This document shows positions 1 through 5,729 of a DNA stretch of 8,313 nt, piece by piece. The notes below the pieces were generated by a model. The model ran no database searches, was not told where the DNA came from, and worked only from the letters and a program-made list of their open reading frames with translations. This DNA comes from Treponema sp. (GTDB taxonomy: Bacteria > Spirochaetota > Spirochaetia > Treponematales > Breznakiellaceae): assembly GCA_031272575.1 (NCBI GenBank), contig JAISTO010000114.1:1-8313 (forward strand). Reading direction: 5' to 3'. Both the position numbers and the translations under genes were made by a program. Positions within the stretch are counted from its first letter, which is position 1, and each line of letters begins with the position of its first letter.

Positions 1-5
1 GCCAA

Positions 6-90
6 CCGTCATTCCGCGACTTGATCGCGGAATCTCTACCAAAATGGCCCTTTTTTCAATAGATTGCCGGGTCAAGCCCGGCAATGACGG
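6..90. repeat. Composite inverted-repeat element (MITE/REP-like)
   Basis: An 85-bp unit has 30-bp ends (6-35 and 61-90) that are inverted copies of each other at 22 of 30 positions, both beginning CCGTCATT when read inward. Each end is also a hairpin by itself: ATTCCGCG pairs with CGCGGAAT in the left arm, and ATTGCCGG with CCGGCAAT in the right arm. Most differences between the arms are paired changes that keep both stems. The middle (36-60) is unremarkable and contains a T6 run. Related copies lie at 294-325 and 7839-7866. No protein is encoded; this looks like a dispersed non-coding repeat, and its mobilising enzyme is unknown. Confidence 0.7.
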
Positions 91-293
91 TCTTGTTTTT
101 CTTAACTTGTTGACAGTGGTAGCCCCCCTCCCCCCAGGGTCACTCAACAGGATGATTTCCGCCGTCTTGTTTTTTCGAGAACACCCGCCATATCGTCTCT
201 AAGTACACACACTCCTGGCGTCTTTTTCCAGCAGCCCGTATCTGCCGGACTTTTCCTCCGTCATACGGGGAAAATGCTCTTCATAGGCGGGGG
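91..293. other. Intergenic stretch without a supported gene
   Basis: Between the two repeat units there is no open frame with a credible start, ribosome binding site and length. The minus strand has two short overlapping open stretches, one ending at a TAG near 213 and another of about 45 codons ending near 140, but neither has a usable start codon. They could be remnants of a gene broken by the flanking repeats, or chance. A C-rich run lies at about 123-136. Confidence 0.4.
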
Positions 294-325
294 CGTCATT
301 CCGCAGGTCAATCCGCGGAATGACG
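294..325. repeat. Hairpin repeat of the ATTCCGCG family, possible terminator
   Basis: CGTCATTCCGC (294-304) and GCGGAATGACG (315-325) form a perfect 11-bp stem with a 10-nt loop. Read on the minus strand, it shares its first 19 bases with the repeat at 7839-7866, so it belongs to the same dispersed family. It begins 28 bp past the stop codon of the minus-strand gene ending at 354 and could stop or stabilise that transcript. No T-run follows the stem, so an intrinsic terminator is only a possibility. Confidence 0.6.
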
Positions 326-353
326 GGGCACACCGGATATCACCGCGGGGCGC

Positions 354-890
354 TTACCAGGCCATCTTGCGGCGCACGCTCGCTTGCCCGCAGGCCAGGA
401 TCACCTCGTAGGAGCCGCTCGTGCCGAAGGCGGCGGGCAGGGAAATGCGGAATTTTTCCCGTTGGTCAGCGGTAAAGGTAATGAGCCGCGCGTAGTTGTC
501 CTCCGGCGCGCTCCCCTTGCTTATCACGACGCCCACATCGCCCGTGTAAGCCCCGTCCCCGGGGGACGTTGTTTTTTCGAGCGCCAGAACTGCCGTGCCG
601 TCCACTGCCTGTAGATCGAGGGTGACCGTATTGCCCGCGAAGTCGAAGCCCCCGTTCCGGGCGGCGAGGCGTCTTCCGAGCAGGATGACGGCAAAGGCCA
701 GCAGGATGGACAGGAGCATCACCGCGCGGGGGCGGATCGGCGAGAGGCTTTTGAGAAACCCCCGGCGCTGCCTGGGGGTCGAGGCCTCGTTCATGGCCCG
801 CACCGTGGGGGTGGCCCGCGCGAGGCGGTGCTCGCGGGAGTAGTAAAAGGTGATCCTGCCGTCGTCTTCGTTGTCGCCGTCTTCTAGCAT
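354..890 (-). CDS. Single-pass membrane protein of unknown function
   Basis: I do not recognise this protein family. The product is about 178 residues from the start chosen here. It has an acidic N-terminal segment (LEDGDNEDDGR), a basic stretch (RQRR, then RPR) just before one hydrophobic helix at about residues 55-72, and a C-terminal domain of about 100 residues whose alternating pattern suggests beta strands. The positive charges before the helix favour a cytoplasmic N terminus and an exported C-terminal domain. Two ATGs are possible, at 896 and 890. The Shine-Dalgarno GGAGG at 898-902 lies 1 nt from the first and 7 nt from the second, so 890 is preferred. It overlaps the stop of the NAD(P)H-hydrate repair gene by 7 bp (ATGCTAG), which implies co-transcription and coupled translation. 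It is probably a real gene given this coupling, but its function is open. Confidence 0.75.
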   Translation of the reverse strand: MLEDGDNEDDGRITFYYSREHRLARATPTVRAMNEASTPRQRRGFLKSLSPIRPRAVMLLSILLAFAVILLGRRLAARNGGFDFAGNTVTLDLQAVDGTAVLALEKTTSPGDGAYTGDVGVVISKGSAPEDNYARLITFTADQREKFRISLPAAFGTSGSYEVILACGQASVRRKMAW

Positions 891-2428
891 AGCCATGCCT
901 CCCCTGCGGCAGCCGCCGCCGCGTCCGCTGTTTCGAGCGGGTCCGTGAAACGAGGCCCCGTGCGCGCGGCAGCCTCGACCAGCAGGGCCGCCGCCGCCGC
1001 CGCGCAGGGGAACAAATCAGGGCGCGGGGGAGGGGAAGCCGGGGCTTCACCCAGGGCTTTAGCCCTTAGCGGCGCGCGGACGCGGGCGGCGAGCCCCGCG
1101 CAGAGTCCGGCCAGCAGGTCGCCGGAGCCCCCGGCCGCCAGCGCGGGGGTCATGCCGTCTACAACCGCGGTCCGTCCGTCCGGCGCGGCTATCATCATAA
1201 TATGCGATTTTAGAATGATGATTGCGTTTTTCTCCCGCGCCGTTTTTTTGAGCAGGGGCCAGGGGGCGGCGAGGATGTCACTTTTATTCAACCCCAGGTA
1301 CCGCGCAAATTCCCCCAGGTGCGGGGTCAGGATCGCGCTGCCCTGGAAGAGCGCGTCCCGCGCCAGGGCTATCGCATCGGCGTCGAGGATCAGGGGGACG
1401 CCGTAGGCTTCGAGCGCGAAGGCCCTCGCCAGGGTGTCGGCGCGGTCCGCGGCCTGCCCCCAGCCCGGCCCCAGGAGGAGCGCGTCCGGCGCTCCGACAG
1501 GATTGCGGTCCTCGGGAGAGACCATAACCCCGGCGGGGGCCCGCGCCGCGAGGATGGGAAAAACTTCCGCGTCAGAGACGAGGCGCGTGAGGCCAGCGCC
1601 CGCGGCCTGCGCCCCCCGCGCCGCGATGACCGGGGCGCCGCTGAACCCGGGAGACCCGGCATGTATCTCGCAGAACCCCCGCAGGTACTTGTGCGCGTCA
1701 GGCGGGACCGGGGCTATGAAAGCGCGGGCGCTGTTCCAATCGCAGAGGATAGGGGCGTCTCCGGCGGCAGGCGACAGAAAAGAAGGCGGAAAGATGCCCT
1801 CTACCGGCACTATGCGGCCCGCGGCGGGACGGGACGCGGGGGTATAGAGGCAGGCCTTGAGGGGCTCGATCGCGAGGGTAATGCCCGCTTTGACGGCCGG
1901 CTGCCCCGGCTGCCAGTGATCCGAGATGCCCGAGGGGATATCGAGAGAGACGACCGGGGCATCGCTGCGGGCGAGCGCCTCGGCCAGGCCGAGCGCCGCC
2001 CCCTCGAGCGGCCCCTTGAGGCCGGTGCCGCTGATGCAGTCGAGCGCAAGGTCGCCGCTGCCCAAGGCAGCGCCGTCTGGGGGGCGGAGGGCCGCGCCCA
2101 TGCTGACCAGCGAGGCAAGCGCGTCTCCCCGGGGGCTGCCCGCGGCCGGGGCCTTGTGGGTGAACACGGTGACGCGATCGGGCGTGGTGAGCCCCCGCAG
2201 GATGAGCGTACGGAGCAGCACGATGCCGTCCGCCGCGTTGTTGCCGGCGCCCGCGAACGCGGCTATGCGGGGGGGAGCGCCCGCGAAGAGCCCAGGCAGC
2301 GCCCTGACAAGCGCCTCCGCGGCGCAGCGCCCCGCGGCCTCGACAAGCGCATGCGGGTGGAAGCCGCCGGCGCAGGCGAGCGCGTCCAGCGCGCGGGCCT
2401 GGTCCGCGGTAAAAAGTGTGCGGGTCAT
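884..2428 (-). CDS. nnr: Bifunctional NAD(P)H-hydrate repair enzyme (epimerase + ADP-dependent dehydratase)
   Basis: This cytoplasmic metabolite-repair enzyme would convert damaged NAD(P)H hydrates back to NAD(P)H. Its length of 514 residues is normal for the fused bacterial form. The N-terminal epimerase (YjeF_N) domain covers about residues 1-225 and shows the cofactor loop GAGNNAADG (60-68), D130 followed by SGTG, and DIPSG (163-167). The C-terminal dehydratase (carbohydrate-kinase fold) covers about 240-514 and shows HK (246-247), LLLGPGWG (317-324), DAD (349-351), TPHLGEF (368-374) and GGSGDLL (433-439), where D437 is the expected catalytic aspartate. The epimerase loop normally reads NNGGD; here the two glycines are alanines, although both asparagines and the aspartate remain. 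The insert at about 450-472 is Ala/Pro-rich. The ATG at 2428 has no Shine-Dalgarno site and sits 10 nt past a promoter -10 box, which suggests a nearly leaderless message. The following membrane-protein gene overlaps its end. Confidence 0.93.
   Translation of the reverse strand: MTRTLFTADQARALDALACAGGFHPHALVEAAGRCAAEALVRALPGLFAGAPPRIAAFAGAGNNAADGIVLLRTLILRGLTTPDRVTVFTHKAPAAGSPRGDALASLVSMGAALRPPDGAALGSGDLALDCISGTGLKGPLEGAALGLAEALARSDAPVVSLDIPSGISDHWQPGQPAVKAGITLAIEPLKACLYTPASRPAAGRIVPVEGIFPPSFLSPAAGDAPILCDWNSARAFIAPVPPDAHKYLRGFCEIHAGSPGFSGAPVIAARGAQAAGAGLTRLVSDAEVFPILAARAPAGVMVSPEDRNPVGAPDALLLGPGWGQAADRADTLARAFALEAYGVPLILDADAIALARDALFQGSAILTPHLGEFARYLGLNKSDILAAPWPLLKKTAREKNAIIILKSHIMMIAAPDGRTAVVDGMTPALAAGGSGDLLAGLCAGLAARVRAPLRAKALGEAPASPPPRPDLFPCAAAAAALLVEAAARTGPRFTDPLETADAAAAAAGEAWLC
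898..905 (-). promoter_or_regulatory. Ribosome binding site that decides the start at 890
   Basis: On the minus strand this reads AGGGGAGG. Its GGAGG core (898-902) lies 7 nt upstream of the ATG at 890 but only 1 nt upstream of the ATG at 896. This makes the inner ATG the likelier start. The site is inside the 3' end of the NAD(P)H-hydrate repair gene. Confidence 0.6.
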
Positions 2429-2438
2429 GAGTGTCGTC

Positions 2439-2468
2439 AGTATGGCGCGCGCCGGGCGCGGGAGTCAA
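2439..2468 (-). promoter_or_regulatory. Predicted promoter of the NAD(P)H-hydrate repair operon
   Basis: On the minus strand there is a -35 box TTGACT (2468-2463), an 18-bp spacer and a -10 box CATACT (2444-2439). The ATG of the gene follows after only 10 nt, leaving a 5' leader of a few bases. The -35 box lies in one arm of the 50-bp palindrome at 2460-2509. The -10 box is only a moderate match, so this is weaker than the diverging plus-strand promoter. Confidence 0.5.
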
Positions 2469-2509
2469 GGGGTGACCACTTGCTTGCAAGTGGCGACCCC
2501 TTGACTCCC
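2460..2509. repeat. 50-bp palindrome between divergent genes
   Basis: The outer arms GGGAGTCAAGGGGT (2460-2473) and ACCCCTTGACTCCC (2496-2509) are perfectly complementary over 14 bp. The inner arms CCACTTGC (2476-2483) and GCAAGTGG (2486-2493) are perfectly complementary over 8 bp, with a TT centre. Only the two positions between outer and inner arms on each side fail to pair. Each outer arm contains a TTGACT -35 box pointing outward. It could be an operator for a dimeric regulator that controls both genes, or a cruciform-forming element. No second copy was seen in the window. Confidence 0.85.
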
Positions 2510-2529
2510 ACCCGCGAAATGCGTATACT
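2501..2529 (+). promoter_or_regulatory. Predicted promoter of the SurA/PrsA-like gene
   Basis: A -35 box TTGACT (2501-2506), a 17-bp spacer and a -10 box TATACT (2524-2529) form a near-consensus sigma-70-type promoter. Six bases separate the -10 box from the ATG at 2536, so transcription should start at or next to the A of the start codon. There is no Shine-Dalgarno sequence. Together these point to a leaderless mRNA. Confidence 0.75.
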
Positions 2530-2535
2530 ATCACC

Positions 2536-3570
2536 ATGAAGAAAAAGGTAAAGCCCTCTTTCGTGCTTGCGCTCGGGGTCTGCCTTGGGGTGCTGGCGGG
2601 GGCGGGTGTTGTGGTGGGGCTGCAGGTGCGGGAGCGGCGCGCCGATGCCGCGGGCAGGGCCGCTTACGCGCGGGGCGGGCCGGCAGGCACGGTAAATGGG
2701 GAGCCGTTTTTTCAGCGGGACATCGACGTCTACGCGGCTGAATTGCGGGCGGCCGTGGCGCAGCTATACGGCAGGAAGTACGGGCTCAACGGCATGGGAG
2801 AGTCATTCTGGAAGACCGAGTTTGACGGCGTTACCCCCCGCCAGACCCTCTACGACATGGCGCTGAAGGATATAGTCAAAAATATAGTGCTTATGCAGGA
2901 GGCCCGCAAGCGCGGCATAGACGCGCCGGCCGCATACAGCGACCTTGAAGCGGAGCGGGCCGTGCGGAACGCGCCCACGGACGAGATCGTGTACGGCCCC
3001 AAGCAGTTGGGCTCCGCGGAGTACAACAGTTACCGGCTCACCACGGTTACCAATGAACTGAAAACCGACCTCCTTAAAACGGACCTCGCGCCCACGCAAA
3101 AGCAACTGCGCGAGGCCTTCGAGAGCCTGCCCCAGGGCCTCAGGATGGCGCCCTTCCATGTGGAGACCGCCGTCTTCCGCTGGGACGACTCGGTGCCGGG
3201 GCCGGACGCGCGGCGCATGCTGCAGGCGGAACTGCGGCAGGGGCTTTCGCCCGAGGCCGTCGTGGAAAAACTCGCGCCCTCGATAAAGGGGCTTTCACAG
3301 GAGGAGTATGTGCTCGACAGCCGCTACATCTCCAAAGAAGACCCCTACGAGCAGGCCCTGGCCGGCGCGCTCGAAGCGTCCGTCACCGGGTCCTGTGTGC
3401 CCGCGCCGGAGGGGCGGAGCGCGCTGTACTATGTTACCCTGAAGGAGGGGGGAGGGCCCCTTACGTTCGAGGAAGGCGCCCTCCTGGGCCGCAACAAGTG
3501 GATCAACGACCAGTTTGAAATCTGGCTCGAAAAGCGAATCAAGGCGGCGCGGGTGCGGCGCTGGTTTTAG
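2536..3570 (+). CDS. Membrane-anchored SurA/PrsA-like peptidyl-prolyl isomerase or chaperone
   Basis: The 344-residue product begins with MKKK and a hydrophobic helix at about residues 8-30, an uncleaved anchor or signal peptide. No lipobox is evident at C16, because V15 precedes it. After a short linker comes TVNGEPFFQRDIDVY (52-66), the typical opening of SurA_N-type chaperone domains, followed by helical segments to about 200. The region from about 205 to 305 sits where a parvulin domain would be and contains FHVETAVFRWDD and ALYYVTLKEGGG, but I do not see a convincing set of parvulin catalytic residues. It may act only as a chaperone for exported proteins, and assignment is by overall layout. 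The start is fixed by the charged MKKK opening and by the promoter, which ends 6 nt upstream. It is divergent from the NAD(P)H-hydrate repair gene, and its TAG stop overlaps the convergent methyltransferase stop by 4 bp. Confidence 0.7.
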   Translation: MKKKVKPSFVLALGVCLGVLAGAGVVVGLQVRERRADAAGRAAYARGGPAGTVNGEPFFQRDIDVYAAELRAAVAQLYGRKYGLNGMGESFWKTEFDGVTPRQTLYDMALKDIVKNIVLMQEARKRGIDAPAAYSDLEAERAVRNAPTDEIVYGPKQLGSAEYNSYRLTTVTNELKTDLLKTDLAPTQKQLREAFESLPQGLRMAPFHVETAVFRWDDSVPGPDARRMLQAELRQGLSPEAVVEKLAPSIKGLSQEEYVLDSRYISKEDPYEQALAGALEASVTGSCVPAPEGRSALYYVTLKEGGGPLTFEEGALLGRNKWINDQFEIWLEKRIKAARVRRWF

Positions 3571-4331
3571 CAGCCCGCAGCGCGCCTGAGCCGCTCGTCT
3601 ATCAGGGCGCAGTAGGCGCTGTTCAATTCGAAGCCGACATAATGCCGGCCATGCCGGCGGCACGATACCGCGGTCGTGCCGCTTCCCATAAACGGGTCGA
3701 GCACGACGCCCCCGGGGGGGCAGCTGGCGGTCACCATTCTGTCAATAATTTTTAGAGGTTTTTGGGTTGGGTGCGCCTCGCGTTCCGCGTCCTGCCGGTG
3801 AAGGCGCGGCACCGACCAGAGGTCCTTCGGGTTGCAGCCCAACTCGAGCCACTTTGCGCCGGCGAACCTTGCGCGGGCCCGCGCTTTTTTCGTGTCAGGG
3901 TCGTAAGGGATACGGACAGAGTCCAGGTCAAAATAGTAGCGCCGCGTTTTCGCGAAAAACCCGATCGTATCGTGCACCGACGAGTAGGAGCGGACGCTCC
4001 CCCCCATGCTGGGGACGCGCCTGTCCCAAATGATCTCGTTGATCATCAGGAGGCGCTTTTTGATATACGAAAAAATTTCAGGCGAGTACTGCCAGGTCAA
4101 AAAAAGATAAAAACTGCCGCTGTCTTTTAGGGTGGGGAGGACGGCATCGATCCAACTATACGACCAGGCCAGATAGTCGGCGGGCCGCAGTTTGTCAGAA
4201 TCGTTGCCGTAATCCTTTCCAAGGCAATAGGGCGGATCCGCGATGATTAAGTCCACGCTTTCACCGGGAACCGCCCCTATCCTTTTTATTACGTCATCGT
4301 TGAAAATCGTGTCGAGGTACCGCTCAGCCAT
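3567..4331 (-). CDS. DNA methyltransferase, beta-class amino-MTase (probably N6-adenine)
   Basis: This 254-residue enzyme would transfer a methyl group from S-adenosylmethionine to a base in a specific DNA site. The catalytic motif IV is DPPY (32-35), followed by a helical region. A variable segment at about 130-185 is the likely target-recognition part. Then come HPTQKP (187-192), the SAM-binding motif I DPFMGSGTT (212-220) and GFELN (233-237). Motif IV preceding motif I defines the beta class, and DPPY usually indicates adenine-N6. The target sequence cannot be read from this. The ATG at 4331 is the only usable start, since an in-frame TGA lies four codons upstream. It overlaps the oadB stop by 8 bp with a weak ribosome site, so it probably depends on oadB translation. 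No restriction endonuclease is adjacent. Part of the gene is A/T-rich (23 of 60 bases are G+C at 4021-4080), unlike its neighbours, which suggests transfer. Confidence 0.9.
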   Translation of the reverse strand: MAERYLDTIFNDDVIKRIGAVPGESVDLIIADPPYCLGKDYGNDSDKLRPADYLAWSYSWIDAVLPTLKDSGSFYLFLTWQYSPEIFSYIKKRLLMINEIIWDRRVPSMGGSVRSYSSVHDTIGFFAKTRRYYFDLDSVRIPYDPDTKKARARARFAGAKWLELGCNPKDLWSVPRLHRQDAEREAHPTQKPLKIIDRMVTASCPPGGVVLDPFMGSGTTAVSCRRHGRHYVGFELNSAYCALIDERLRRAAGC

Positions 4332-5718
4332 ACACCGCGATCATCACGCCCGCGGCAATGGCCGTGCCGATAACGCCGGCCACGTTGGGGCCCATGGCGT
4401 GCATCAGCAGGAAGTTGCCCGGGTCGTACTGCTGGCCGACCTTGTTGGCGACGCGGGCCGCCATGGGCACCGCGCTCACGCCGGCGCTGCCTATGAGCGG
4501 GTTGATCTTTTCTTTTAGGAAGAGGTTCATGATCTTCGCGACGCAGATGCCCGTGGCGGTGGCGATGCAGAAGGCCACCAGCCCCATCACCACTATGATG
4601 AGGGATGAGGGGTTGAGGAACTTCTCCGGTGTCATCTGGCTGCCCACGCCGAGCGACAGGAACATCGACACGATGTTCATCAGTTCGTTCTGCGCGGTTT
4701 TGGACAGCCGGTCTACCACGCCGATCTCCCGCAGGAAGTTGCCGAACATGAGGCAGCCGATGAGCGGCGCCGCCGAGGGGATGAGCAGCAGGGTGAGGGA
4801 AAAGACCAGCAGCGGGAAGATGACTTTCTCGGTGCGGGAAACAGGTCGCAGTTGGCGCATCTTGATGAGGCGCTCTTTTTTGCTCGTGAGCAGTTTCATG
4901 ATCGGCGGCTGGATGATAGGCACGAGCGCCATGTACGAGTAGGCCGCCACCGCGACCGTGGCCAGCAGGTGGGGCGCGAGTTTTGCCGCAATGTAAATGG
5001 TGGTGGGGCCGTCCGCGCCCCCGATGATCGCCACGGAGCAGGCTTCTTTTAAGTTGAAGGCAACGCCCGGCAGGAAGTTGGCTACCGCGATGAAGAAGAG
5101 CGTACCGAAGACGCCGAACTGCGCGGCCGCGCCGAGGATGGCCGTCTTCGGGTTGGCGATGAGCGGGCCGAAGTCCGTCATGGCCCCTATGCCGATGAAA
5201 ATGATGAGCGGGAAGAACTCGTTGCCCACGCCGCTCTCGTAGATGATGTTGAGGAAGCCGTGCGGAGCCGCGCCCATGCCGGCAAAGGGGATGTTCACGA
5301 AGATGGTGCCGAAACCGATGGGGATGAGCAGCAGCGGCTCAAAGCCTTTCACCGCGCCGAGGTAGACGATGAGGAAGCCGACGAGTACCATGAGCAGTTC
5401 CTGCCACCCGAACACGGTGATGGGCTGGCCGGACGGCGTTTCGCCGCTGAGTTTGTCGGTAACGAACGCGTAGATGCCGGTCGTTTCGAGTATGTTCCGC
5501 GCGAAACTCTTCAGCGAGACCTCCGGCAGGCCGGCGCTGCCGGGGATGATGCCGTCGGGGTTGCGGAACGACGGCAGTTCGTCACTCGCGGGCGCGGCCG
5601 TCTGCGCCTGCGCCCGCGCGCTAAAGACGGCGCTTGCAAGCGAGACCCCCATCCACACGACCGCGATGACGAGGCAGATTTTGAACACGAGCATGGGCTC
5701 TTTTTTCAGATTGAGCAT
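4324..5718 (-). CDS. oadB: Oxaloacetate decarboxylase, beta subunit (Na+ pump)
   Basis: This inner-membrane subunit decarboxylates carboxybiotin carried by OadA and couples the reaction to Na+ export. The match to the family is very strong. FEPLLLIPIGFG (126-137) leads into GAMTDFGPLIANPKT (178-192), GGADGPT (233-239), SYMALVPIIQPPIMK (261-275), and NPLIGSAGVSAVPMAAR (406-422), followed by MHAMGPNVAGVIG near the C terminus. D236, Y262, N406, G410, S415 and R422 correspond, with identical spacing, to the Klebsiella residues D203, Y229, N373, G377, S382 and R389 implicated in Na+ transport. At 464 residues it is longer than many homologues because of an N-terminal addition with a hydrophobic helix (about 9-33) and a polar loop before the conserved core. 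The start has a GGAGGGG ribosome site, 11 bp after the oadA stop. Sister pumps such as methylmalonyl-CoA decarboxylase share this subunit type, but the neighbouring OadA makes oxaloacetate the likely substrate. Confidence 0.95.
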   Translation of the reverse strand: MLNLKKEPMLVFKICLVIAVVWMGVSLASAVFSARAQAQTAAPASDELPSFRNPDGIIPGSAGLPEVSLKSFARNILETTGIYAFVTDKLSGETPSGQPITVFGWQELLMVLVGFLIVYLGAVKGFEPLLLIPIGFGTIFVNIPFAGMGAAPHGFLNIIYESGVGNEFFPLIIFIGIGAMTDFGPLIANPKTAILGAAAQFGVFGTLFFIAVANFLPGVAFNLKEACSVAIIGGADGPTTIYIAAKLAPHLLATVAVAAYSYMALVPIIQPPIMKLLTSKKERLIKMRQLRPVSRTEKVIFPLLVFSLTLLLIPSAAPLIGCLMFGNFLREIGVVDRLSKTAQNELMNIVSMFLSLGVGSQMTPEKFLNPSSLIIVVMGLVAFCIATATGICVAKIMNLFLKEKINPLIGSAGVSAVPMAARVANKVGQQYDPGNFLLMHAMGPNVAGVIGTAIAAGVMIAVYG

Positions 5719-5729
5719 ATCCCCTCCGT

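Noticed and set aside
110..138. TTGACA at 110-115 as a plus-strand promoter
   Set aside because: No -10-like hexamer is found at a suitable distance; the expected position falls in a C-rich run, and no gene follows.
140..339. Minus-strand open stretches in the left intergenic region, including one reading AYEEHFPRMTEEKSGRYG and one ending KKQDGGNHPVE
   Set aside because: Neither has a credible start codon with a ribosome site. One would run through the repeat at 294-325, and the two are in different frames. They may be a broken gene but could equally be chance.
2460..2509. Palindrome as an intrinsic terminator
   Set aside because: It lies between two divergent gene starts, has no adjacent T-run, and carries promoter -35 boxes, so a regulatory role fits better.
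1319..2539. Long plus-strand open frame of 406 codons
   Set aside because: It is antisense to the NAD(P)H-hydrate repair gene, whose motifs are unmistakable. Its product is Arg/Gly/Ala-rich low-complexity sequence, as expected from the reverse strand of GC-rich coding DNA.
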